64,000 nt of DNA from Acinetobacter sp. NIPH 2699 (GTDB lineage: Bacteria; Pseudomonadota; Gammaproteobacteria; Pseudomonadales; Moraxellaceae): positions 59,990 through 123,989 of the forward strand of contig NZ_JAKZGL010000009.1 in NCBI RefSeq assembly GCF_022549355.1, read 5' to 3'. The position numbers were made by a program, and so were the translations under genes. Shown here piece after piece: positions 8,933-16,798 of the stretch (positions are counted from its first letter, which is position 1; each line of letters begins with the position of its first letter). A model generated the notes under the pieces. That model did no database searches. It was not told the origin of the DNA and worked only from the letters and a program-made list of their open reading frames with translations.

Positions 8933-10056
8933 CCTTGAGCAATCTGATCCAGAATGCGTTGGGATGCTTTACCATCACCAAACGGATTCGGCACATTTGC
9001 CATACGGGCATAATGTACTTGATCTGAAAGTAGTTTTTCAGCTTCTGCTACGATTTTGGCTTGATCTGTACCCACTAAAATTCCTGCACCGACTTGAACC
9101 ACTTCAGGACGCTCAGTTGTTTCTCGTAGAATAAGCACAGGCTTATTAAATGAAGGGCTTTCTTCTTGTAGGCCACCTGAGTCTGTTAAAATAAATGCTG
9201 CACGATCAATCACCGCAAGTAGACTTGGATAGTCTAATGGTTTGACGAGATGAACCTGTGAATAGTGAGGAAATTTACGATGTACCACATCATGTACTGC
9301 TGGATTTAAATGCACTGGCCAAACGAAGTGAACGTCAGGATAGTGTTGTGCTAAATATTCAACCGCATTACAAATATTTTGTATGCCCTCACCAAAGTTT
9401 TCACGACGATGGGCTGTGATCAATACAATTCGAGCATTTTCAGGAAAGACTAAACCATGCTGCTGTAAATGATCTTGTTGCGTGGTTTGTTGATGAATCA
9501 GCGCTCGGCCAAGATATACGGCATCAACAACCGTATTGCCTGTTACAGTAATATTTTCTGTTGGAATATGTTCCTGTAATAAATTCTGTTTAGACTGCTC
9601 TGTTGGAGCGAAATGCCATTTGGTGATTCTTGAGACCAATTGGCGATTTCCTTCTTCAGGAAATGGATGATCCAAATCATAAGAGCGTAAACCGGCTTCC
9701 ACATGCGCCACAGGAATTTTCATTGAAAATGCCACCAATCCCGCCGCTAAGACCGTGGTGGTATCCCCTTGAATCACAATTGCATCACGTTGTTGCCCAT
9801 CATTAAAAATACCTTCTAATTGACTCAGACCTTGAATCAACAATTGATTTAAACTTTGCCCAGCATTCATCATTTTTAAACGGTGATCTATTTTGATTTG
9901 GAAAAACTCAATTGCATCACGTACCAACTCATCATGCTGCCCCGTAAAAATAACTTCGACTTGAAAACGCTCATCTTGTTGAGCTAATAAAATGACGGGT
10001 GCAAGTTTGATCAATTCTGGACGAGTACCAAACACAATTGAAATTAATTTTTTCAT
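8929..10056 (-). CDS. wecB: UDP-N-acetylglucosamine 2-epimerase (non-hydrolysing)
   Basis: Cytoplasmic enzyme interconverting UDP-GlcNAc and UDP-ManNAc, 375 aa, the normal length. The N-terminus reads FGTRPELIKLAP, followed by IVIQGDTTTVLA and HVEAGLRSYDLDHPFPEEGNR, then ITAHRRENFGEG and LTDSGGLQEE, the GT-B epimerase signatures. It starts two bases after the stop of the outer-membrane gene, with AAGGA upstream, so the two form one minus-strand unit. In E. coli this enzyme (nfrC/rffE) is required for phage N4 adsorption. Here it likely supplies the cluster's sugar donor. No wecC is visible nearby. Confidence 0.95.
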   Translation of the reverse strand: MKKLISIVFGTRPELIKLAPVILLAQQDERFQVEVIFTGQHDELVRDAIEFFQIKIDHRLKMMNAGQSLNQLLIQGLSQLEGIFNDGQQRDAIVIQGDTTTVLAAGLVAFSMKIPVAHVEAGLRSYDLDHPFPEEGNRQLVSRITKWHFAPTEQSKQNLLQEHIPTENITVTGNTVVDAVYLGRALIHQQTTQQDHLQQHGLVFPENARIVLITAHRRENFGEGIQNICNAVEYLAQHYPDVHFVWPVHLNPAVHDVVHRKFPHYSQVHLVKPLDYPSLLAVIDRAAFILTDSGGLQEESPSFNKPVLILRETTERPEVVQVGAGILVGTDQAKIVAEAEKLLSDQVHYARMANVPNPFGDGKASQRILDQIAQG

Positions 10057-10058
10057 GA

Positions 10059-11273
10059 TTAGAAATCCTTATAAAATACAAGTTCAGTACGTGTGTTGTT
10101 ATAGCGATCTTGACCGTTGGCCAAAGCATCTTTGAGGTAATGTCCATATAGCCGTTCTACTCGTAGTTTTACGGGTACATAATTAAAAGGCTGCCAAGCC
10201 ACACCTGCACCATATTCAAATAAATTATTGTAATTTTTACCTTCTGAGTCAGCTAATGTATGCAGTTTAGCGTAAGCCTGTACCGTACCTGTGTCACCAC
10301 GATAAATATTAAAACCTGAACGCAATCGCAGGTCAGCGATCACATTATAATCTTCACGTGAATAACTCGCGACATTGCCATACAGATCCGTAAAATAATC
10401 ATTCCAAATGTAACTTTGCTCTAGGCTTGGATTGGCATACCATTCCTGATAGCCCGTTACCCCACCAACCACACTTTCACGAAACCTATCTCGATTTCGA
10501 TCAATCAAGTCATAACTACCACCAACTTCTAAATATGCTCGAATAGGTAAAGATAACCACGGCTGGTAATTCGCCCCTACACCGATAGTCGCAGCATTTT
10601 CATCAATGATTTCTGGACGGACACCGCCTTTAGATTTTGTATCGCGGTTAAGATTTACAAAACCATAAACCTGTGCACGACCATTGTCCAAGTTACGCCC
10701 ATAGCGCATTTTTAACGGAAAAATAAAATCGTCATAGCGTGACTCATAAGAGGGAGCAAAATAAATATCTTTAAATATAGGTTTAACCGTTGCGCCACTT
10801 AAATTTTGTACCGCTTGTTGTGCTTTAGCCGCAATATCAGCATCGCTGGAGGTTGTTAAACTTTTGAAAATCGACAATGCTTCTTTATTGTTTTTTTGTT
10901 GATTGAGTAAGTAAGCAAGTTGTAATTTGAGTTGCTCATCTTCTGGTGCAAGCTGAGATGCCTGACGCACACTTTGCAGCGCTTCGTTTTGTTTATTCAA
11001 ACGAATTTGTAAATAAGTCAGGCTTTTCCAAACTTTGAGGTCTTGTGGCGTCAGTTGCGCAAGCTCCTGTAAGATTTTTTCTGCTTGCTCAGGCTGGCTT
11101 TGTTCAATTTTATAAAAAAGATCCCAACGATCATAGATTGGATTGCCTGGCTTATAAGCACCATCCCCCTCTTTGACAAAATCAGACTCGGCACTCATCA
11201 CCTGCTGTATCGGGAATAAAAGACCCAACATAAACAAGGTATGACTCAGCAGCTTAATTTTTGATTTTTTCAT
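10059..11273 (-). CDS. NfrA/BcsC-like outer-membrane protein: TPR plus beta-barrel
   Basis: 404 aa, proposed exopolysaccharide export porin. The signal peptide is about residues 1-28 (ends VMSA). TPR-like helices (about 45-145, e.g. QPEQAEKILQELAQLTP and NEALQSVRQASQLAPED) precede a C-terminal barrel of about 220 residues with alternating aromatic strands, ending VFYKDF as outer-membrane proteins do. The barrel (GRAQVYGFVNLNRDTKS and YLEVGGSYDLI) resembles the C-terminal domain of phage N4 receptor NfrA. I chose ATG 11273 because it gives a clean signal peptide; an upstream frame adds 16 residues. It is much shorter than BcsC or NfrA because it has few TPRs. It forms a unit with wecB. Confidence 0.78.
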   Translation of the reverse strand: MKKSKIKLLSHTLFMLGLLFPIQQVMSAESDFVKEGDGAYKPGNPIYDRWDLFYKIEQSQPEQAEKILQELAQLTPQDLKVWKSLTYLQIRLNKQNEALQSVRQASQLAPEDEQLKLQLAYLLNQQKNNKEALSIFKSLTTSSDADIAAKAQQAVQNLSGATVKPIFKDIYFAPSYESRYDDFIFPLKMRYGRNLDNGRAQVYGFVNLNRDTKSKGGVRPEIIDENAATIGVGANYQPWLSLPIRAYLEVGGSYDLIDRNRDRFRESVVGGVTGYQEWYANPSLEQSYIWNDYFTDLYGNVASYSREDYNVIADLRLRSGFNIYRGDTGTVQAYAKLHTLADSEGKNYNNLFEYGAGVAWQPFNYVPVKLRVERLYGHYLKDALANGQDRYNNTRTELVFYKDF

Positions 11274-11516
11274 CGCAGATCTCAACTCAGAATACCGATA
11301 TAGAATGTTAGGAAAGGTCAATTCAACTCAATTTATAATGTTATGTTATTCACATATTATAACTAAATCATCGTTATCGAATGGTTAAAATAAGTTATTT
11401 TATAAGCAAGTTAAGTTGATGAATCATTGATAAAAATCAATATCTATAACTCAAAAATGAGCTGATGCTCTGTTTTTTTGTATTCAAAATTAAATGAAAT
11501 GTAAATAGAGAACATT

Positions 11517-12218
11517 ATGACTTTTTCACACCATGCTGAACCTCATGCGATACAACGTTCTGGCTGGCTTCGTGCGGCAGTACTTGGTGCAAATGACGGG
11601 ATTATTTCTGTTACCAGTTTAGTCATGGGCATGGCAGCCAGTGGCGCGCACGCTCAGACGCTGTTAGTCACCTGTATCGCTGGACTGATTGCTGGTGCAA
11701 CCTCAATGGCGGCAGGTGAATATGTGTCAGTAAAATCACAAGAAGATATTGAAAAAGCTGACTTAAAATTTGAAGCTAAGGAATTAAAAAGGAATCCTGA
11801 AGCCGAATTAAATGAGTTAACACAGATTTATATCACTCGAGGATTAGCACCAGCATTGGCTCTAGAAGTTGCAACACAATTGACTGCGCATGATGCTCTG
11901 GGCGCGCACGCTAGAGATGAAATCGGCATTCATGAAAATACAGCAGCCAATCCGATTCAAGCAGCGCTCTCATCTGCTGCCGCTTTTTCTTGTGGTGCAG
12001 CACTTCCAATGTTCGCGATATTGCTTAGTGCTGAAACCTATATTTCGCAGACGGTGATGTTCACTGGAATTTTATCTCTCGCGTTATTGGGTGCAATGTC
12101 AGGATATATAGCCAACACCTCAATACTCAAGAGTAGCCTACGCATTACACTGTGGGGAATTCTCGCTATGTTATTTTCTAGTTGGGTCGGTTCTCTATTC
12201 AATGTGCAGACCCTTTAG
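11517..12218 (+). CDS. VIT1/CCC1 family transporter
   Basis: 233-aa membrane protein of the vacuolar iron transporter family, which moves Fe2+ or Mn2+. The N-terminal LGANDGIISVTSLVMGMA and GATSMAAGEYVSVKSQEDIE are the conserved first two transmembrane regions. A charged cytoplasmic segment (about 78-140) follows with the Glu- and Asp-rich metal-loading motif, then three C-terminal membrane helices. It is a single gene, with 243 bp separating it from the divergent polysaccharide export unit. Substrate choice between iron and manganese cannot be read from the sequence. Confidence 0.88.
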   Translation: MTFSHHAEPHAIQRSGWLRAAVLGANDGIISVTSLVMGMAASGAHAQTLLVTCIAGLIAGATSMAAGEYVSVKSQEDIEKADLKFEAKELKRNPEAELNELTQIYITRGLAPALALEVATQLTAHDALGAHARDEIGIHENTAANPIQAALSSAAAFSCGAALPMFAILLSAETYISQTVMFTGILSLALLGAMSGYIANTSILKSSLRITLWGILAMLFSSWVGSLFNVQTL

Positions 12219-12394
12219 AGATGCTTGCTTTTTCGAAATCCGAGTGGATGTATAAGAATTAATTTACGGCGGAATAAAGCTTTTTTTATCGTTTGGTTGT
12301 ATGATCAGAGATAACTGAATGATCCATAATTAGTGTGAACATTCCACTAAATTAGATTCTCGCAGTTCTGAACTGACCAATGTAGAGAAGTGTT

Positions 12395-12841
12395 TTGATA
12401 CATCGACTTGGGATATTGTTTGCATTTGCAACAATTGCATTACAGATTGCTGTTTTTCTACAGCCACTATTGCCAGAGAAATATCAAATTTCTCCTGCAT
12501 GTGAGACTGTGTTGCATTTGTCATCCCAATTTAGACCTCAGCAAGATCTGCATGCACATCACTCACATGCTGAACATCATCATAGTATTGCCTCAGATCA
12601 GGTCGTTTCAAATTCAACCAATCATGGACATCAACATGATTTTAACCATCAATGTCCATTCTGTTTTTTCTACGGACAATTGGTTGTTCCTCCAACATTA
12701 GGTGTTAAAGAAGTTTTGGTTCGCTTACAGGTGCGTTATGTGCATCTACAACAAGTGTTCATCAGCTTCTTCTTTTCTTTACAACGACTATTTCTTACGC
12801 CCCAAGGTCGTGCTCCACCACTTGCTTTTTCAGTGATTTAG
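12395..12841 (+). CDS. His-rich DUF2946-like protein, TTG start
   Basis: 148-aa small membrane-associated protein. An N-terminal hydrophobic helix (about 4-27) precedes a His-rich stretch (HAHHSHAEHHH) and a second His cluster (HGHQHDFNHQ), then CPFCFFYG and a hydrophobic region. This is the pattern of DUF2946 proteins, often found near copper-related genes. There is no ATG. The TTG at 12395 has AGAGAAG 4 nt upstream and starts the hydrophobic segment. It precedes the bd-oxidase genes by 150 bp. Metal (copper) handling is plausible from the His and CxxC residues but unproven. Confidence 0.7.
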   Translation: MIHRLGILFAFATIALQIAVFLQPLLPEKYQISPACETVLHLSSQFRPQQDLHAHHSHAEHHHSIASDQVVSNSTNHGHQHDFNHQCPFCFFYGQLVVPPTLGVKEVLVRLQVRYVHLQQVFISFFFSLQRLFLTPQGRAPPLAFSVI

Positions 12842-12878
12842 TTTGTCTAAAATTATTTATTGAGAAAGTGAGTTATAT

Positions 12879-13004
12879 ATGCTTTATCGAGTCTCTTTTG
12901 CTATCGTTCAGCAAGAGCCAGCGATATACATCGCTAAAAAAATACAGTGTTTAGATGATATTCAACAGACTCCCTCTGTACTGGAGAATTCGCTATGGAC
13001 TTAG
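12879..13004 (+). CDS. Possible 41-aa leader peptide overlapping the cydA start
   Basis: A short frame (MLYRVSFAIVQQ...) begins at ATG 12879 and stops inside the first codons of the oxidase gene, overlapping it by 10 nt. An AGTGAG stretch sits about 6 nt upstream. It has no recognised domain. It could couple translation to the oxidase or be a chance frame. Confidence 0.25.
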   Translation: MLYRVSFAIVQQEPAIYIAKKIQCLDDIQQTPSVLENSLWT

Positions 13005-14428
13005 GTTTAACTGCATTAGAACTGGCACGTATCCAGTTCGCTTTTACTGTTTCATTTCATATTATTTTTCCTGCTACCTCTATTGGACTGGCTTGTTTCC
13101 TGGCGGTTTTAGAATGGAAATGGCTAAAAAGCCACGATCCAATTTACAAAGATTTATATAAGTACTGGCTTAAAATCTTCGCCGTCACTTTTGGTATGGG
13201 CGTGGTTTCAGGTGTGGTGATGAGCTATCAGTTTGGCACCAACTGGAGTGAGTTCTCCCGTATTTCAGGAAGTATCACAGGGCCATTACTGACCTATGAA
13301 GTGCTTTCGGCTTTTTTCCTCGAAGCTGGATTCCTCGGCATCATGTTATTTGGCTGGGGGCGAGTCAGTGAAAAAGCGCATTTCTTTGCGACGCTGATGG
13401 TAGCCATCGGTACATGTATCTCAATGTTCTGGATATTATCCTCCAATAGCTGGATGCAAACACCGCAAGGCTTTGCGATTGAAAATGGCATCATCGTTCC
13501 TACAGATTGGTTTGCGATTGTCTTTAATCCGTCATTCCCATACCGTTTTGCACACATGGCAGTGGCTGCATTTCTTGTTTCTGCATTAGTTGTGGCTGCT
13601 ACGGCTGCTTGGCACTTACTTCGTGGTCGCCGTGATGCATTGGTCAAAAAATCGTTTTCAATGGCGATGTGGATGATCTTATTTGCTGCACCAGCACAAG
13701 TGGTGATTGGTGATCATCACGGTTTAAATACTTTGAAATATCAACCTGCAAAACTCGCTGCGATGGAAGGACACTGGGAAACCAATGTCAATGAACCTAT
13801 GCCGCTTTACCTTTTTGGTATCCCTGATATGCAAGCAGAGACCACCAAATATGCAGTGGGTATCCCCTATTTGGGCAGCTTGATTCTTACACATAGTCTC
13901 GATGGCGAAGTCAAAGGTTTAAAAGAGTTTGCACCTGAAGATCGACCAAACTCAACCTTGGTGTTTTGGAGTTTCCGTATCATGGTGGGTCTCGGCACAC
14001 TGATGGTTTTATTGGCGCTTGTCGGGTTAATCCTACGTAGAAAAGATCAAATTTATGAGAAAAAATGGTTTCATAAATTCGCTCTAATCATGGGACCAAC
14101 GGGCTACATCGCTTTATTGGCAGGCTGGTTTACCACTGAATTAGGGCGTCAACCATGGGTGGTTTATGGTGTTTTACGGACTAAAGATGCCTTATCCAGT
14201 GTTTCTGCTGAGCAAGTTGGACTCACGCTGATTATCTTTGTAGTGGTCTATACCATCGTCTTTGGTACAGGTATTTACTACATCCTCAAGCTAATGCACA
14301 AAGGTCCTCAGTTTATCGATACACCAATACCAGAGACTGGAGGCGTTGGACATTTTAAAACTCCAATGCGTCCTTTAAGCGCTGTTGATGACAGTCTTGA
14401 AAACAAAGATCAAGGCAAAGGAGAATAA
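12995..14428 (+). CDS. cydA: Cytochrome bd ubiquinol oxidase subunit I (CioA-type)
   Basis: 477-aa inner-membrane subunit that oxidises quinol and carries the haems b and d of a terminal oxygen reductase. Visible signatures: ARIQFAFTVSFHIIFPATSIG, containing a haem-ligand His, QFGTNWSEFSR, a second region FAHMAVAAFLVSA with the other haem His, and GWFTTELGRQPW, typical of the quinol-oxidase core. The quinol loop is short, which points to the cyanide-insensitive CioA branch rather than E. coli CydA. GGAG lies 8 nt upstream of the ATG. It is followed after one base by cydB and then by a DUF2474 subunit. Confidence 0.95.
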   Translation: MDLGLTALELARIQFAFTVSFHIIFPATSIGLACFLAVLEWKWLKSHDPIYKDLYKYWLKIFAVTFGMGVVSGVVMSYQFGTNWSEFSRISGSITGPLLTYEVLSAFFLEAGFLGIMLFGWGRVSEKAHFFATLMVAIGTCISMFWILSSNSWMQTPQGFAIENGIIVPTDWFAIVFNPSFPYRFAHMAVAAFLVSALVVAATAAWHLLRGRRDALVKKSFSMAMWMILFAAPAQVVIGDHHGLNTLKYQPAKLAAMEGHWETNVNEPMPLYLFGIPDMQAETTKYAVGIPYLGSLILTHSLDGEVKGLKEFAPEDRPNSTLVFWSFRIMVGLGTLMVLLALVGLILRRKDQIYEKKWFHKFALIMGPTGYIALLAGWFTTELGRQPWVVYGVLRTKDALSSVSAEQVGLTLIIFVVVYTIVFGTGIYYILKLMHKGPQFIDTPIPETGGVGHFKTPMRPLSAVDDSLENKDQGKGE

Positions 14429-14429
14429 C

Positions 14430-15434
14430 ATGTTGGATATTTCTCTCATTTGGGCAATGATCATTGCCTTTGGTGTATTGATCTATGTGGTGCTCGATGG
14501 TTTTGATCTCGGTATCGGCATTTTGTTCCCTTTTATAAAAGGAAAACAAGAACGAGACGTGATGATGAATACCGTTGCACCTGTTTGGGATGGTAACGAA
14601 ACATGGATGGTATTAGGCGGTGCGGGGTTATTCGCTGCTTTTCCAATCGTGTACGCCACTGTTTTATCTGCCCTATATATGCCAATTACCTTAATGGTCA
14701 TCGCCTTGATCTTTAGAGGCGTGGCATTTGAGTTTCGTTTTAAAGCCAATCGTTCTAAAGCACTTTGGGATATGGCATTTATCTGGGGTTCAACACTGGC
14801 AAGCTTCTTTCAAGGTGTCATTTTAGGTGCTTATATTCAGGGCTTAAAAACGGAGAATGGCATATACATCGGTGGCGGTTTAGATTGGCTAACACCTTTT
14901 GCACTGTTTACTGGGTTTGGCGTGGTGGTAATGTATGCCGCTTTAGGTTGTGGCTGGCTGATCCTGAAAACGGATCAGGAATTGCAAAATAAAATGTACA
15001 ACCTGATGCCAAAACTGATCTTTACGCTATTGGCTATTTTCGCTGCCGTCAGCCTGTATACCCCCTATAGCCAGCCCGCTATCGCTGAAAAATGGTTTGC
15101 CTTACCGCAACTGCTTTATTTTAGCCCTGTGCCAATTTTAGTGATTGCATTTACGTTTTTAACATGGCGTGCGTGTATCAAACGCAGTGAATACAAACCT
15201 TTTGTTTATACCCTCATGTTAATGTTTCTTGCGTACTCAGGCTTTGTCATCAGTCTTTGGCCATACATCATCCCGCCGTCAGTCACGATATGGGAAGCTG
15301 CTGCACCAAGAAATAGCCAACTATTTTCCTTGGTTGGTGCGGCCATTATGATTCCAATTATCTTGGTCTACACCTTTTGGGGTTACTGGATTTTTAGGGA
15401 CAAAGTTCGTATTGGTGACGAAGGCTATCATTGA
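14430..15434 (+). CDS. cydB: Cytochrome bd ubiquinol oxidase subunit II (CioB-type)
   Basis: 334-aa membrane partner of subunit I. Start ATG 14430 (MLDISLIWAMII) has AAAGGAG 6 nt upstream; a longer frame from 14385 lies inside the preceding gene and is rejected. The N-terminal FGVLIYVVLDGFDLGIGILFPF and the following NTVAPVWDGNETWMVLGGAGLFAAFP are the hallmark CydB segments. About eight to nine membrane helices are evident. It starts one base after the cydA stop, and the small third subunit begins 11 bases after its stop. Confidence 0.95.
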   Translation: MLDISLIWAMIIAFGVLIYVVLDGFDLGIGILFPFIKGKQERDVMMNTVAPVWDGNETWMVLGGAGLFAAFPIVYATVLSALYMPITLMVIALIFRGVAFEFRFKANRSKALWDMAFIWGSTLASFFQGVILGAYIQGLKTENGIYIGGGLDWLTPFALFTGFGVVVMYAALGCGWLILKTDQELQNKMYNLMPKLIFTLLAIFAAVSLYTPYSQPAIAEKWFALPQLLYFSPVPILVIAFTFLTWRACIKRSEYKPFVYTLMLMFLAYSGFVISLWPYIIPPSVTIWEAAAPRNSQLFSLVGAAIMIPIILVYTFWGYWIFRDKVRIGDEGYH

Positions 15435-15445
15435 GGTGAATTGAA

Positions 15446-15556
15446 ATGAAATTTTCGCAAATCAAATGGTTTATTGGCTTATGGATCGTCGGCTTTTTAG
15501 GTTTAGCAATCATTGCTGGGCTCTTTAAAGGCTTATTGATGCTTGCTTACCAATAA
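15446..15556 (+). CDS. DUF2474 small subunit of cytochrome bd (36 aa)
   Basis: A 36-residue single-helix membrane protein, MKFSQIKWFIGLWIVGF..., with one hydrophobic segment (about 9-33). GAGGTGA precedes the ATG, and it begins 11 bases after the cydB stop. DUF2474 proteins are the CydX-like third subunits found at the end of CioAB-type operons, where such micro-subunits stabilise the haems. It is easily missed by gene callers because of its size. Confidence 0.85.
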   Translation: MKFSQIKWFIGLWIVGFLGLAIIAGLFKGLLMLAYQ

Positions 15557-15567
15557 TTTCTTTTCTG

Positions 15568-15596
15568 GGTGTTTGACTGACTATTGGTCAAACACC
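15568..15596 (+). terminator. Hairpin after the cytochrome bd operon
   Basis: Perfect 10-bp stem GGTGTTTGAC / GTCAAACACC twelve bases after the small-subunit stop. No T run follows, so it is probably a weak terminator or stabilising stem. Confidence 0.55.
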
Positions 15597-15704
15597 TATG
15601 GACTTCTCCACTACGCGTTCCATTCTTCAATAAAATAACCACTATTATTTGCTATTTTTTTTAAATCTAAGCTATGTTGAGTCAAAAGCAATTAGGTGAA
15701 TAAC

Positions 15705-16748
15705 ATGACAATTTTAGAATTATTAGAAATAAAACATCCTATTTTTCTTGCACCTATGGCGGGTGTTTCTACACCAACACTCGCGGCTGAAGTTTCCAAT
15801 CAGGGTGCTTTCGGTTCATTAGGACTCGGTGCGAATAGCCCAGAATCAGCCAAAGAGCAAATTTTAAAAACCCAACAATTGACTGATCGTCCATTTCAGG
15901 TCAACTTCTTTTGCCACCAACCACAACCACTCGATGCTGAAATCGCCAAACAATGGATCGAATATTTACGACCTGAATTTGCGAAATTTGATGCTGTTCC
16001 ACCAACACAATTGAACTGCATCTATCCCAGTTTTTTAGAAAATGATGATTTTCTCAATGTCGTCTTAGAAACTAAACCCAAAGCCGTCAGTTTTCATTTT
16101 GGAATTCCACATCCACATCAAATTCAAGCACTCAAAAACGCTGGAATTATCACCATGGTTTCAGCCACCAACCTGATAGAAGCACAGGAAATTGAAGCTG
16201 CTGGCATTGATCTCATCATTGCGCAAGGCATTGAGGCGGGTGGACATCGCGGTATTTTTAATCAACATTTTGATGCTGCCATCAAGACCAGTGACCTTGT
16301 TCAACTGCTCAGCAAACATTGCACCTGTCCTGTGATCGCAGCAGGTGGCATCATGAATGGTGATCAAGCAAAAACCATGTTTAAACTGGGTGCTGTAGCG
16401 GTACAATTAGGCACAGCCTTTGTACAATGTAAAAGTTCGAGCGCCAACACAGCCTATCGCAAAGCTTTATTCAATCAAAAGATTACCCAAATCAGTGCCA
16501 GTTTATCAGGACGTCCTGCTCGTGGTTTGCTCGGAACATGGCATACCCAAGTTGATACACCACATCGCCCCACTGTTGCTGCGTACCCATATAGTTATGA
16601 TTTAGCCAAACAACTGATAGGAATCGCAAATCAACACGATGATTTTAGTTACGGTGCATTTTGGGCAGGCAGTAATGTTTCACAGATTCGAGAGTTGGAA
16701 GCTGCGGATTTAGTTAATCAGCTCATTGTAGAAATCACAACACGTTAA
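15705..16748 (+). CDS. Nitronate monooxygenase-like FMN enzyme
   Basis: 347-aa TIM-barrel flavoprotein of the nitronate monooxygenase / FabK-like family, which oxidises alkyl nitronates with FMN and O2. The N-terminal HPIFLAPMAGVSTPTLAAEVS, the central LIIAQGIEAGGHRG (with the catalytic-type His) and VIAAGGIMNGDQAKTMFKLGA with QLGTAF form the FMN phosphate site. I prefer ATG 15705 (AGG 8 nt upstream) to the GTG at 15696. It is monocistronic and closed by a strong terminator. Class I nitronate monooxygenase is the best guess; the true substrate is unknown. Confidence 0.88.
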   Translation: MTILELLEIKHPIFLAPMAGVSTPTLAAEVSNQGAFGSLGLGANSPESAKEQILKTQQLTDRPFQVNFFCHQPQPLDAEIAKQWIEYLRPEFAKFDAVPPTQLNCIYPSFLENDDFLNVVLETKPKAVSFHFGIPHPHQIQALKNAGIITMVSATNLIEAQEIEAAGIDLIIAQGIEAGGHRGIFNQHFDAAIKTSDLVQLLSKHCTCPVIAAGGIMNGDQAKTMFKLGAVAVQLGTAFVQCKSSSANTAYRKALFNQKITQISASLSGRPARGLLGTWHTQVDTPHRPTVAAYPYSYDLAKQLIGIANQHDDFSYGAFWAGSNVSQIRELEAADLVNQLIVEITTR

Positions 16749-16760
16749 AAATAGTCATAA

Positions 16761-16789
16761 AAAAAATCGACCTGTATCGGTCGATTTTT
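16761..16789. terminator. Bidirectional terminator between the FMN enzyme and ppk1
   Basis: AAAATCGACC / GGTCGATTTT stem with a TGTATC loop, A-rich before and T-rich after, between convergent genes. Confidence 0.9.
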
Positions 16790-16798
16790 CATTCCTGT

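Noticed and set aside
3309..11273. Cellulose (bcs) or PNAG (pga) operon
   Set aside because: No bcsZ endoglucanase, PilZ domain or pgaB deacetylase. WecB and the NfrA-like barrel fit the N4-receptor type pathway better.
12330..12524. 64-codon minus-strand frame over the DUF2946 gene
   Set aside because: No motif; the plus-strand frame has His clusters, a CxxC and a ribosome site.
13294..13647. 117-codon minus-strand frame inside cydA
   Set aside because: Composition (many Ala, Arg, Asn, Thr) is that of an antisense shadow, and the oxidase frame is conserved.
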